The notes beneath the pieces are model-generated. The model was given only the letters and a program-made list of their open reading frames with translations, was not told where the DNA came from and searched no databases. 64,000 nt of DNA from assembly GCF_029407905.1 (NCBI RefSeq), contig NC_073627.1, positions 154,013,697 to 154,077,696 of the forward strand. Direction: 5' to 3'. Positions 46,710 through 58,387 of this stretch are shown here, one piece after another. The stretch is from Bubalus kerabau. Taxonomy: Eukaryota; Chordata; Mammalia; Artiodactyla; Bovidae. The position numbers were made by a program, and so were the translations under genes. Numbering within the stretch: the stretch's first letter is position 1; each line of letters opens with the position of its first letter.

Positions 46710-46950
46710 TTTTTTTTCTTTATTATTTATATTAGAGTATAGTTGATTAACAGTGTTGTGTTAGTTTCATGTCTACAGCAAAGTGATTCAGTAACACATA
46801 TTTTTGTATCTATTATTTCTCAAGTTCTTTTCCCATTTAGGTTATTACAAAGTATTTAGCACCATTCCCTGTGCTATACAGTAGGTTCTGTTGATCATTT
46901 TATATATAGTAGTGTGAATATACAGTTGCTATTATTCAACATTTTGGGGC
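46710..46950 (-). repeat. L1 3' UTR of cetartiodactyl type, minus
   Basis: 'AGTATAGTTGATTAACAGTG', 'TCTACAGCAAAGTGATTCAG', 'CCCTGTGCTATACAGTAGGT' and 'TATATATAGTAGTGTGAATA' are antisense L1 3' UTR text. Confidence 0.88.
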
Positions 46951-47423
46951 CACAAAGCTATGCCTCTCATATCCCCCAACATGACAGATAGTTAATATGA
47001 TGCTCGTTATTGATTTCATATGATTAAATAGTAAATTAAAATTTTGCATCTTGTTAAAGATTTTTAAATCCTCATTGAGTACAGTGTGACATGCTTGGGT
47101 ACAAGGACTCTTTGATATGAATGTCAGGAAATCAAGTAAAGTGGCTTAGGCGCAAAGGAGTTTCGTGATTCTCAGCATGGAACTCTGACAGGACAGGGGA
47201 ACCAGGCTCTCAGGGCTTCAGGGACGCTCTTCATTTCTTGTCATGTGTCCCCTGGCATGTGGCTTCATCCTCTGGCTGGCCTCGGCTCCACGCTGCCTGC
47301 CTCGCCACCAGGGAAGAAGGGGGACTCTCTTCACTCAGGTCTAACTCAGAATCTCCCAGGAGTGGCCTCTGGTGGGCCTTGTAGATCACATGTCCCCTTG
47401 GTGGCCACAGCAGTGGACATTAT
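46951..47423. other. Intergenic DNA without recognised feature
   Basis: GC rises after 47200. No gene or repeat is recognised. Confidence 0.5.
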
Positions 47424-47435
47424 AAGTGGGGAATG

Positions 47436-47672
47436 TGAAAGAAAGTGAAAGCGAAAGTGTTAGTCGCTCAGCTGCATCCAACTCTTTGCGACCCCATCGG
47501 CTGTAGCCCGCCAGGCTCCTCTGTCCATGGAATTCTCCAGGCAAGAATACTGGAGAATACTGGAGTGGGTTGCCATTTCCTTCTCCAGAGGATCTTCCTA
47601 ACCCAGGGATCAAACCTGGATCTCCTCCATTGCAGGCAGATTCTTTACTGCCTAAGCCTCCAGGGAAGGCCC
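47436..47672 (-). repeat. Bov-tA SINE, minus, with internal 10-bp duplication
   Basis: Complete antisense SINE from a GAAAGTGAAAGCGAAAGTG-type leader to the tRNA-like end. Within the body AATACTGGAG is repeated in tandem (47546-47566). Flanks AAGTGGGGAATG (47424-47435) and AAGTGGGGGATG (47673-47684) are the target duplication with one mismatch. Confidence 0.92.
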
Positions 47673-47684
47673 AAGTGGGGGATG

Positions 47685-48497
47685 GAGGCCTCTCCAACTG
47701 AAGGGAGGGCTGCTATTTTGGCCAGAAAAATCACAGCAGCCCCTGAGGGCCAACCTTGACCCAATTGGTCATCCATTCCCCATGATGCCCCCAAATCACC
47801 TTGAAGCATTTCCTCCTTGTCCATCTACAACTTGCCCTAAAGGCATTTTCTCTTTTTGTGTCTACGACTTATGTTAAAGCATTCCTCTCTGTATGTCCAC
47901 AAACGCAGGTGTTTGCTAAGAGCCACCTCAGGTCCTGCCAGCAACTGTACCCAGCTCTAACCCCATACCTCTAGGTCACACCCAAGACCCAGGGAGCCTG
48001 TGGCCTCCTTGCTAGTTAGTCACCTTAGCACACTGTATGCAGCGAGGAAGGGAACTCATTTATAAATGGGGACAAAGCACACTGTCCCCACAAAATCCAT
48101 ATCGGGGGGAGGGCATGACAGGGCCAGTAGGTCTCAGAAGTCCATGTTTGACACCATTGCCTGACAGTAGATTAAGCCCCTTAGTAATCTCCTCACCAGG
48201 TTCTTGCTGATACGCTTTCCCCCTGAAGGATGATTGGAGAGAAGCTCTTCATGGGGGTCTTTATCCCTCATTGATGGACTTTTGTGAGTGTTGTTAGAAG
48301 GTTCTGGAGGTTTTCATGAGCTGGGTAATAAATCCCTAAAAACTGTATTTGGCTTTTCATAAATTTAATATAGGGGAGGTGGTCCATTATCTAATAACCG
48401 ATAAAGTGATTCTGGTCAAATGAGTAGTCTGGGACCTGGATTGGCTGGAATCTGTGGGCTTTGCCTCCTAAGCCCTGTGCTTGGGGAATTCTGCTCT
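47685..48497. other. Intergenic DNA without recognised feature
   Basis: No gene or classified repeat was recognised. Confidence 0.5.
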
Positions 48498-49348
48498 CTC
48501 TCAGTTCAGTTCAGTTCAGTTCAGTTCAGTCGCTCAGTCGCGTCCGACTTTTCGCAACCCCATGAATCACAGCATGCCAGGCCTCCCTGTCCATCACCAA
48601 CTCCCGGAGTTCACTCAAACTCACATCCATCGAGTTGGTGATGCCATCCAGCCATCTCATCCTCTGTCATCCCCTTCTCCTCCTGCCCCCAATCCCTCCC
48701 AGCTTCAGAGTCTTTTCCAATGAGTCAACTCTTCTCATGAGGTGGCCAAAGTACTGGAGTCTCAGCTTCAGCATCATTCCTTCCAAAGAAATCCCGGGGT
48801 TGATCTCCTTCAGAATGGACTGGTTGGATCTCCTTGCAGTCCAAGGGACTCTCAAGAGCCTTCTCCAACACCGCAGTTCAAAAGCATCAATTCTTCGGCA
48901 CTCAGCTTTCTTCGCAGTCCAACTCTCGCATCCATACATGACCACTGGAAAAACCATAGCCTTGACTAGATGGACCTTTGTTGGCAAAGTTTCATGTCTC
49001 TGTTTTTGAATATGCTATCTAGGTTGGTCATAACTTTCCTTCCAAGGAATAAGTGTCTTTTAATTCATGGCTGCAGTCACCATCTGCAGTGATTTTGGAG
49101 CCCCAAAAATAAAGTCTTACACACTGTTTCCACTGTTTCCCCATCTATTTCCCATGAAGTGATGGGACCAGATGCCATGATCTTAATTTTCTGAATGTTG
49201 AGATTTAAGCCAACTTTTTCACTCTCCTCTTTCACTTTCATCAAGAGGCTTTTTAGTTCCTCTTCACTTTCTGCCATAAGGGTAGCGTCATCTGCATATC
49301 TGATGTTATTGACATTTCTCCCAGCAATCTTGATTCCAGCTTGTGCTA
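48498..49348 (-). mobile_element. BovB LINE 3' half, minus
   Basis: Six TTCAG units start it, then antisense 3' end and ORF2 3' text. Antisense coding pieces at 48667-48987 and 49077-49277 contain M-Y-G-C-E-S-W-T and S-E-E-E-L-K-S-L-L-M-K-V-K-E, typical of the BovB reverse transcriptase C-terminal side. Retained CpGs in the first 60 bp suggest modest age. 5' truncated. Confidence 0.94.
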
Positions 49349-50344
49349 GACCTCAGCTTAAAGGCATTTGCTTTAGACGAATAGCATATTGAGGGCTTGG
49401 GAGAGGGTGATGGGGTTACTAGTGTGCTCCAGTGTGTGGCCCTATCAGTGAGGAACTAAATTAGCCAGGTATGTAAGATACACAATCCACTGTCAGGGAA
49501 AGGGGTCACGTGATGGAGGGGGCATGGTCAGGATAAGTCACCAAGGCCCATGCAGGAATTCTTTTGGTAGCAAGAAACACAAACCTAACTTGAACTAAAT
49601 TAGGCAGGGAAAGAATTCTCTGACCAGCCAGCTTCTGGGACAGCTAGGCGTATTGTCTGCATCTTTTCTCGGCTCTCCTTCTCCCCTGCGCACAGAACAG
49701 AACATGCCCCTGGTGGTCCCCAGGTCATGTCTTCCCAGTCTTTCAACCAAAGTGGAGAGTGATCTTACCTCTATATTTTGTGAAGGACTGGGACAAGGGC
49801 GAGGTGCTGTAATTGACAGCCTTCATTAGGACTCCATTCTTGGAGTTGGGGGTACAATGCAGGAGACCCCCACCACACTTGGTTTTGACAGCAGATATGC
49901 ATGTTGTATATCACTGGGCAGGCCCATGTGCCTATATCTCCAGTTATTAATGCATTTTCTTGTTCACCTCTGCACTTGCACTGTGGTTGAACACTCAGGA
50001 AACCACTTGGTTATTGTAACGGTCTACAAATCCATGTTGCCACTAACCAAGTAAGCAAGCTTGGCACAGGTATGTGCATGCTTCCCCAGTGTTGTAAGAG
50101 CTGCTGTGTTTAATAAAGTGCTGGTTCATCTCAAGTTGTTTCATATTAAGTCATCACTCAATCCATGTTTGTTATTTGTCATTTTATTCATTTTCTAAGA
50201 GAGATTGATAAATGTCCAGTTACTTTCAGATAGGGCTCCTCAAAATACGATGATGTCCATACTCAGAAACACAGGTGCCCTGGTTTTTTATTGCATCTGG
50301 AGCAATTCTACAGTTTTCTTCTGCAAGATGACTAGGCAACACCA
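49349..50344. other. Intergenic DNA without recognised feature
   Basis: No repeat family or gene recognised. Confidence 0.5.
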
Positions 50345-50770
50345 GTGGACTTTTTCTAAATAACACATCCTAACAAATACACACTACTATATATTCTGTA
50401 TAGCACTGGGAACTGTACTCAATGTTTTGTAATAACCTATAAGGGAAAAGAATTTGAAAAAGAATAGAAATATGTATGTAAGTGAATCACTTTACATCTG
50501 AAGCTAACGTGTTGTAAATCAACTATGTGTGTGCTCAGTCACTAAATTGTGTCCAACTCTTTGCGGCTCCGTGGACCATAGCCCTCCAGGCTCCTCTGTC
50601 CATGGGATTTCTCAGGCAAGAATACTGGAGTGTGTTGCCATTTCCTTCTCCAGGGGATCCTCCTGACCCAGGGACTGAACCTGCATCTCTTATGTCTCCT
50701 GCATTGGCCGGCGGGTTCTTTACCACTGAGCCACCAGGGAAGTTCTAAATCAACTATACTTTAAAAAAGA
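50345..50770 (+). repeat. L1 3' UTR end, plus, split by a SINE
   Basis: 'TGTATAGCACTGGGAACTGT', 'CAATGTTTTGTAATAACCTA', 'GTGAATCACTTTACATCTGA' are the sense counterpart of the element at 46710. It resumes after the SINE with 'CAACTATACTTTAAAAAAGA'. Confidence 0.88.
50527..50745 (-). repeat. Bov-tA SINE nested in L1 3' UTR, minus
   Basis: Full antisense Bov-tA with an exact 12-bp target duplication TAAATCAACTAT at 50515-50526 and 50746-50757. The end 'TTTACCACTGAGCCACCAGG' is clean. Confidence 0.95.
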
Positions 50771-53700
50771 GAGAGAAAAAGAAAAAGAGAGAAATAAGTA
50801 AATAGCATGTCCTGTTCCCTAAATAAAACTTCCAAAGAAGAGAATGCTTGGTTTTCTTTTGCCTGAACATCTTACACAATGCCTGCATGTGTGATGAGAC
50901 ACTTAGAAAGGATATAAGATTAGTTAGCCTACAGGGCAGCCACATGTGCTCATGAGAAAAATGAGAGAGGGGAAAAGGTGTTGAAGCAGGAATCCAGCCA
51001 TCACCCCTCTGCCTATACACTCTTCTCCAAAGCTCCAAGCCCCTCCTCTTCGAAGAGCAGATTGTACAATAACTTTGTGCACTTGGCTTTGAGGGATGGC
51101 GGTGGCAGGCAAGTGTTTTAATGGAGATGGGACTTGAGCTGTGTGAAATTCAGGCTACAGTCCTACCCTGATGACCCTTTCTTCCCACTTCAGCAGGGGA
51201 GCCTGTAGTTTTAGGTTCATTGCTGAGGGGTGGCATTTGCCCACCATCAAGCTTGGGAGAGGTCCCTGTCCCCGTGACTTCCCACACTCTGGCTTCATTG
51301 AAAGCCACTAGGGTGGGTAAACATTGACTCTGGAGTCATCCCAGAGCTGGTGCAAAGGTGCAGGAAGCAGTTCTGGGCTGTCCAATGCTGCCTACGTGCT
51401 GATGGCTCTGGAGAGGGTGGTAACAAGGACAGAGCTGCTTCCTGGAACAAGGCGTAGATAAGATGTGGCTTGTTGTGCTTGAGTTTCCGTTGAACTTCAC
51501 TGCGAGTTACAAAATCCTATGTCATAACTACTGCACATAGGATTTGTTAGTAGTGACTTCCCCAAGAAGGACTCTGTGTGTATATATAGAGAGAGGGGAA
51601 AGAGACAGAGAGGAGGAGAGAGAGAGAGAGACGGAGAGAAAGGGAGTGTATGTGAGCAAGCATGAGTTCCTTTTGATAATTATTTTGGAAAATGTTCAGA
51701 GAGGCCAAAAATAATGAGCAGATCTTGGGATCTTGGGGGTCTCTATGCAGAGAGACACACACCCCCCAGCCCACCCTGTGCTGAGAAACAGCAACAGGTA
51801 CTATGTGGTGGCCATGGGGTCCTCGAACCCACCCTTCCATGTGCTCACTGGGTGGGGCTTCTCATCTTGGTTGTCAGACCTTCCACGCTGTACTGACCAA
51901 CTAAATCTGCAGCCTTCCTTGCAGGCTTTTTCTGGCTTGTAGGAGAAAAATGGCATTTAGAGCTAGGTTATTCCAAAGGGTGGCGGGAACTAAGTCCACT
52001 GGAGGTTAAAAATAGCCGGAGCCCAGCCAGCTTGGTCAAGCCTGCAGGCCTAGGGACCGCCCGCCATCACCCTGGCCCTCCCTGGGTGCCACATACCGAC
52101 GCTAGTTCCAGGAGGTGCTCAGAGCCTGTTACTCATATGTCAGATTCCCACTGTCGTGATGTTATTTCATGCACCAACTGCGTTTTCACAGAAAAGCGTG
52201 AGTCACTCCTGAGTGGGGCTTTGGGAAAGAACTTGGCCAGGGTGGGAGGGAGCGGCTCTCATAAGCCGGAAATCTAGGCGGGGAAGGGGCCTTTTATAGC
52301 ATCCTGCGTTGGCTTTTTCCGTAGGTTAATTTTTATCTTAACAACCAAGATAAGGTTGAATGATCTTTTTATAAGAAATCTATTTAAATACAAGGGAATA
52401 TTTGAACTTCTTTTTAAAAGGCGAGGGCATTTTTTGTGGTGCTCAATTTATAAATAAGATAGATTAGGGGTTGTTTGATGGACATTTACAAGGGCAGTGA
52501 CTCTTGCGGGGTGTTATCTCCGCACCACTCTGGGGACACAAAATACCCTTTGTTCTAGTCTGCAGGGACAGCGGCTCTGATCAGCCGGGCATGCCTACCC
52601 CAGAACCCTCCAGACAGGGCTTACTGCTCGGGAACAGATGGTGATTTTTCAAACTGAATGCTATTCTGGTGCACTTACTTAGGAAAAAGATCTAAAAATA
52701 GACTTGAATGAGCCTAACCTGCAAAAATAAGTTGTCAGCTTCTTTTTACTCCTTCTGGGTTGAAAACAAAGCTGTCAGCAATTTCTGTGCGTTGAGGAAT
52801 CTGTGTGCTTTCTTATTTTAGAGAAAGCTTTTTCAGTAGGACTGCAATTGAGTCCCCTTAAATCTCTCAGTGTCAACAAATTACCATCTGTTGTTCTAGA
52901 GACTCTCAAGCTGATGAGTCCTCCTCCCCACTTGAAGCTGGAGACAGGTTGCCCATCTGGAAAACGGGGCCTGAGGGACCAGCTCTGTGCCCCTGGAGGG
53001 GCTTATTGCAGGATTTCAAGGTCAGCCAGACCCCCTGAAGCCTGATGCTGGGAGCAGTTGTCCCCTTGGTGCGGTGAAGACACTCGGCTTGGAGATGGGG
53101 TAGCCGTGAGGTCCAGGGTGGCGGTCTGATGCCTGTTGTGACTTGGGTAGTGATGGCCCCAGCACTGGACTTGGAGGAGATGGCCAAGCACTCACCTTCT
53201 TCACAAAGTACCTGGTGCTCTCTTGCCTGGTGGGCAATGTGCGCTGGACTTGTGGGGATTTGGTACAGTATTATTGTCTGTGAAATGAGGGTCCCTCCAT
53301 ACTAAACAGGGTGGGTAAAACCTAGAGAAGTTGAGGGCAGGTGGAGCCCTTGTTCATCCTGGAAGGGACTGGCTTGAATTTGAGAAATAAAATGAAGCTG
53401 GAAATGGCACTTCTACTTGTGGAGAATTGTGCTGGTGATACCACACTCAGTCTAGGCCCAAGGCTCTCGGGACCGCACACCCTGCTGAGCCTTCACTGTG
53501 GTCATGTGGGCACACAATCCACACCTTCCCCTCTCCCACACAAACCACAAACACACACCTACACTGCTGAGATGATGAGCAATTTTTCCTAGGATGGAGA
53601 AGGTGGGATATCAGAGGAGAAAAAGTTAGACTAGGGAGATACTTGATGGTGAAAGGGATGGAGAAAAAGAGGCGGGGCTGGGCGAATGCCAGAGGGCTGC

Positions 53701-54891
53701 TGGGCTCTAAGAACCTCCAGGCTGGCTCCCTCAGGCCACCCAAGAGGGTTCAGGTGATGGTCAGTCTTGGATAGTGTTGGAGGCTCTGGGAATCTGCCCA
53801 GCCAGTTTCTGTTTGATGAACTGTTTTGATGGAACCATCTCATTAACCATGAGTTAATTTAGCCTGTGTGTGCTGAGTTGGAGAAGCTAGACTCACCACT
53901 AGCCATTTTCCCAGGCTGAGCTGGGATGGAAGCCCACACACCTCCCCTCTATGCACAGACTTTTTCGGAGGGAGCATCAGTCCATTTGCCAACCAGAGGC
54001 TCCCGGTTCCTATGGACACTAAAGGGTGCTCTGTGCACGTCTGGCTTCTAGCGAGTGACACTAAGAAAGACCATGGTGAATATATGTGTGTTTTGGACAC
54101 TGCATGACAATTCTTAACAGCCTTTCTTCCAGCTAAAAGCACATGGAAGAATCAAAGGATTTTTACAATTTCAAAGTAATTTGAAAGGTTGCCAGTGACT
54201 GGTCTAGGTCTCAAATTTTCTTGAAAGAAAAACAAAGTTTTAAGAGGAATAGAAAGGACAAAGTACCTCAAAAATTAAGTGGAGCAGATCAATGAAACTT
54301 TATGGTCTTTAAACCTTGGAAGAACGTCTGTCCTACTCTTGGGCTGCTACCTGTAGTCCAGAGAGCCATGCGTCCAGCTCACCCAGTCACAGCCTCTGGC
54401 AATGTGATCCCCGAGAGAAAGTGTCTGGCAGTAAAGAAAGGAGGTGGAGGGAGTACCTCTCAGAAGAAACGATCAAGAAGATACACGGTCAATGCCCTGT
54501 GTCAGCAAGGATCTGGGGCCAAAGGAGGGGTGGTGTGTCATAGCAATGATGCTGGAAATCCAAAGCCACACATTTAAAAAGAAGGTTCTCATTCTTTGTC
54601 AAAGCAGTTGAAGTTCTAGGGATTTGTCTTGAGATACTAATCAAGGGTGTGCACACAGACGGTTAACCTCTGAAACAAACAACCGTAACAATAGGGGTGG
54701 AACAAATACATTCTAACACCTGTGCTCCATGTACTGAGACTGTGTTGTAGAAGTGTGTATATGATTGTCAAAGAAGAACATTTTGTGTGTGCTGTTATAT
54801 GAAAAAAAAAAAAAAGGTTACAATTCAGTCCATGTAATATGGTTCAATTTTCATGCAATATAATACCTTTCCTAATTTTTCTGCAATTGTA
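50771..54891. other. Low-repeat intergenic DNA
   Basis: About 4 kb with a GA-rich microsatellite (51588-51645) and an A14 run (54800-54816 region) but no recognised interspersed element. Open frames of 60-99 codons on both strands carry no recognised domain. The scarcity of repeats relative to the rest of the window makes it the best place to look for regulatory DNA. Confidence 0.5.
51588..51645. repeat. GA-rich microsatellite
   Basis: Mostly GA units with some GGGG and AAA interruptions, preceded by a TATATATA run. Confidence 0.9.
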
Positions 54892-54902
54892 TTAGTTTTC
54901 TA

Positions 54903-55114
54903 GGGCTTTCCTGGTGGATTAGATGGTAAAGAATTTGCCTGCAATGCTCGACACCCAGGTTCGATCCCTGGGTTGGGAAGATCCCCTGGAGAAGGGAATG
55001 ACAACCTACTCCAGTATTCTTGCCTGGAGAATGCCATAGACGGGGGAGCCTGGCAGATTACAGCCCATGGGATTGCAAAGAGTCGGACACACCTGAGCAA
55101 CTAACATACACACG
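54903..55114 (+). repeat. Bov-tA SINE, plus
   Basis: Head 'GGGCTTTCCTGGTGGATTAG', B-box 'GGTTCGATCCCTGGG' and a short ACATACACAC tail. Flanks TTAGTTTTCTA (54892-54902) and TTAGTTTCCTA (55115-55125) are the target duplication with one mismatch. Confidence 0.94.
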
Positions 55115-55610
55115 TTAGTTTCCTACTGTGGCTGTAGCAAATCATCACAAACCTGGTGACTTCAGACAACATTCATCTGTTATCTCACACTTCAGTAGTT
55201 CAGAAGGTTGACATGGGTCTCTTGGGGCTCAGAGCAAGGAGTCAGTGTGGCGGTTCTGTCTGGAGGCTGCAGGGGAGCCTTTTCAGCTGCCTGTGGTCAT
55301 CTGCATCCCTGGGATCATATCCTCAGTCCTTCAGAGTAGCAACAGCAGGTCAAGTTCTTTTCCCACACCTCTGGTCTCTCGTGTCCTCACCCACAGCTGG
55401 GACCTGAGACCATGTTGGATGCACTCAGCTGTCCAGGAAAATCTCCCTATTTTAAGGTCAGCTGCTTAGCATCCTTCATTTTAATTTCCTGCATTTCACC
55501 TGCTACCCTAATCCTCCTTTGTCATGTAGCCTAACGTATTTATAGGTTCCAGAGCTTAGGACACAGATATCTTTGAGGGGGACAGTATTCTGCTCACCAC
55601 AACACAATGC
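55115..55610. repeat. Old mammal-wide repeat, family unassigned
   Basis: Typical text 'CTGTAGCAAATCATCACAAA', 'TGGAGGCTGCAGGGGAGCCT', 'TATAGGTTCCAGAGCTTAGG' and 'ACACAGATATCTTTGAGGGG' of a common old mammalian element (often found with 'GTGGCTGCTGTAACAAAT' at its start). Name not assigned. Confidence 0.65.
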
Positions 55611-55616
55611 TGTGCT

Positions 55617-55731
55617 GTGAAAAGTCACTCCACTTGTTTCCTACTCTTTGCAACCCCATGGACTGTATCCCACCAGGATCCTCTGTCCATGGGATTCTCC
55701 AGGCAAGAATACTGGAGTGGGTTGCCATGCC
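55617..55731 (-). repeat. Bov-tA SINE, minus, first half (split by BovB)
   Basis: Antisense Bov-A body up to 'GAGTGGGTTGCCATGCC'. It continues at 57509 after the BovB. The tRNA-like half is not in this piece. Confidence 0.92.
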
Positions 55732-57508
55732 CAGATAAGAAAGCCTTTCTCAGTGATCAGTGCAAAGAAATAGAGGAAGACAATAGAATGGGAAAGACTA
55801 GAGACCTCTTCAAGAAAATTAGAGATACCAAGGGAATATTTCATGCAAAGATGAGCACAATAAAGGACAGAAACAGTATGGACCTAAGAGAAGAAGAAGA
55901 TATTTAGAAGAGGTGGCAAGAATAAACAAAAGATTTACACAAAAAAGATCTTCATGACCCAGATAATCACAATAGTGTGATCACTCACCTAGAGCCAGAC
56001 ATCTTGGAATGTGAAGTCAAGTGGGCCTTAGGAAGCATCACTATGAACAAAGCTAGTGGAGGTAATGGAGTTCCAGTTGAGCTATTTCAAATCATAGAAG
56101 ATGATGCTGTGAAAGTGCTGCACTCAATATGCCAGCAAATTTGGAAAACTCAGCAGTGGCCACAGGACTGGAAAAGGTCAGTTTTCATTCTAATCCCAAA
56201 GAAAGGCAATGCCAAAGAATGCTCAAACTACCGCACAATTGCACTCATCTCACATGCTAGTAAAGTAATGCTCAAAATTCTCTAAGCCAGGCTTCAACAG
56301 TATGTGAACCACGAACTTCCTGATGTTCAAGCTGGATTTAGAAAAGGCAGAGGAACCAGAGATCAAATTGCCAACATCCACTGGATCATAGAAAAAGCAA
56401 GAGAGTTCCAGAAAAACATCTACTTCTGCTTTATTGACTATGCCAAAGCCTTTGACTATGTGGATCACAACAAACTGTGGAAAATTCTGAAATAGATGGG
56501 AATACCAGATCACCTTGCCTGCCTCCTGAGAAATCTGTATGCAGGTCAAGAAGAAACAGTTAGAACTGGACATGGAACAACAGACTAGTTCCAGATCAGG
56601 AAAGGTGTACGTCAAGGCTGTCACCCTGTTATTTAACTTCAATGCAGAGTACCTCATGCGAAATGCTGGGCTGGATGAAGCACAAGCTGGAATCAAGATT
56701 GCCAGGAGAAATATCAATAACCTCAGGTACGCAGATGACACCACCCTAATGGCAAAAAGTCAAGAGGAACTAAGGAACCTCTTGATGAAAGTGAAAGAGG
56801 AGAATGAAAAAATTGGCTTAAAACTCTACATTCAGAAAATTAAGATCATGGCATCTGGTCCCATCACTTCATGGCAAATAGATGGGGAAACACTGGAAAC
56901 AGTGACAGACTTTATTTTGGGGGGCTCCAAAATCACTGCAAATGGTGACTACAGCCATGAAAGGAAAAGATGTTTGTTCCTTGGAAGAAAAGCTATGACA
57001 AACCTAGACAGCTTATTAAAAAGCAAAGACATTACTTTGCCAACAAACGTCCATCTAGTCAAAGCAATGGTTTTTCCAGTAGTCATGTATGGATATGAGA
57101 GTTGGACTATAAAGAAAGCTGAGCACTGAAGAATTGATATTTTTGAACTGTGGTGTTGGAGAAGACTCTTGAGAGTCCCTTGGACTGCAACGAGATCCAA
57201 CCAGTGAATCCTAAAGGAAATCAGTCCTGAATATTCATTGGAAGGACTGATGCTGAAGCTGAAACTGCAACAATTTGGCCACCTGATGTGAAGAACTGAC
57301 TCACTGGCAAAGACCTTGATGCTGGGAAAGTTTGAAGGTGGGAGGAGAAAGGGATGACAAAGAATGAGATGGTTGGATGGCGTCTCCGACTCGAAGGACA
57401 TGAGTTTGAGCAAGCTTCGGGAGTTGGTGAGGGACAGGGAAGCCTGGTGTGCTGCAGTCCATGGGGTCACCGAGTCGGACACAACTGAGTGACTGAACTG
57501 AACTGAAC
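55732..57508 (+). mobile_element. BovB (RTE) LINE, 5' truncated, plus, inserted in a SINE
   Basis: 1777 bp from within ORF2 to the complete 3' end with ACTGA units (57488-57508). The 10-bp flank TTGCCATGCC (55722-55731 and 57509-57518) is a target duplication, showing the element landed inside the SINE. BovB is a non-LTR retrotransposon known from ruminants and squamates and spread by horizontal transfer. Confidence 0.95.
55740..57130 (+). pseudogene. BovB reverse transcriptase relic
   Basis: Reverse-transcriptase text is readable in consecutive pieces. N-terminal side reads K-A-F-L-S-D-Q-C at 55740. The fingers/palm section holds I-P-K-K-G-N-A-K-E at about 56196. Motif A reads F-I-D-Y-A-K-A-F-D-Y-V at about 56430. 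Motif C reads Y-A-D-D at 56728-56739, and then V-M-Y-G-Y-E-S-W near the C-terminal side. The frame is interrupted by a frameshift near 55900 and stops near 56283, 56493 and 57127; at least some look like CpG decay. The catalytic aspartates remain readable, but the protein cannot be made as one chain. Endonuclease is absent (5' truncation). Confidence 0.93.
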
Positions 57509-57619
57509 TTGCCATGCCTTCCTCCAGGGGATCTTCCAGACCAAAGAATTGAACCCGCAGCTCCTGCAGCTTCTGCATTGCTTGCAAATTCTTTACCATT
57601 GAGCTACTGGGGAAGCCCT
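57509..57619 (-). repeat. Bov-tA SINE, minus, second half
   Basis: Starts with the repeated TTGCCATGCC, then the rest of the SINE ending 'TTTACCATTGAGCTACTGGG'. Completes the element begun at 55617. Confidence 0.92.
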
Positions 57620-57825
57620 GGGCTCACCAATTTCCCTCTTGTATCCCAGGAGACTTCCTTTTGCTAGTGGCAGTAAATGCTGCTATTAAGATTCCCCCTA
57701 ACATTCTGTAGATGTCATCACAAGCCCCTCAGTGTTGCACTAGAAAACACAGTCTGTTGTTGGGATCTCCTCTGTCTTCACCCATTCAAACCTGAGCTGA
57801 GTTAAAAAATCCAAAGTATGCACTG

Positions 57826-57953
57826 GGGACTTCTGTGGTGGTCTAGTGATTAAGACTCTGAGCTGCCAATTCAGGGAGTATGGGTTCGATCATTAGTCAG
57901 AGAACTAAGATCCCACATACTGGAGAGCATGGACAGAAGTTAAAAAAAAAAAA
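57826..57953 (+). repeat. tRNA-derived CHR-related SINE, plus
   Basis: 'GGGACTTCTGTGGTGGTCTA', A-box-like 'GTGATTAAGACTCTGAGC', B-box 'GGGTTCGATCATTAGTC', then 'AACTAAGATCCCACATACTG' and an A13 tail (57942-57955 region). Confidence 0.88.
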
Positions 57954-57955
57954 AG

Positions 57956-58384
57956 AAGCACACCATTTTAGGGAGAGACTAGGCCTTCCCTCTTGAGAGC
58001 TTGCTGGTCCCCAGTGGGTTTCTGGGCTGCACCCACTGTTCTCACTTCCTTCCCAGCCGGAGGAGGAAAGGGGAGAGGACCCTGAAGGTTTATCACAGCT
58101 GTGACTCTTCCATGGTCAAAGGGACCCTTCGAATGTGGTGTTTGACTTGAATTAGCTCCTGGGCCATCCAGGGCTCTGGTTGTGTTTCCTTTCCTTCATC
58201 TTCTCCTTGGATAAGTCCCTAAGTGGCTGACCTTTACCTGCCAGCATCCCTCCCACCAAAGGGACCCCGGGGGGCAACCTGGCCACTGAGTTGGCCCCTT
58301 GGGAGGCCCCATCACTCCACCTGGGATCTCCTCATTTCTGGTGGTCAGGGCATATCTGCTTTGCTTGTTCCCACTGGATTGCTC
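57956..58384. other. Intergenic DNA without recognised feature
   Basis: GC-rich around 58245-58320. Frames here run into the TG tract and are not credible genes. Confidence 0.5.
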
Positions 58385-58387
58385 AAA

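Noticed and set aside
56250..56744. 164-codon minus-strand frame
   Set aside because: Antisense shadow of BovB reverse transcriptase; no independent support.
56949..57599. 216-codon minus-strand frame
   Set aside because: Antisense of the BovB 3' region and adjoining SINE. The sense strand carries the reverse-transcriptase text.
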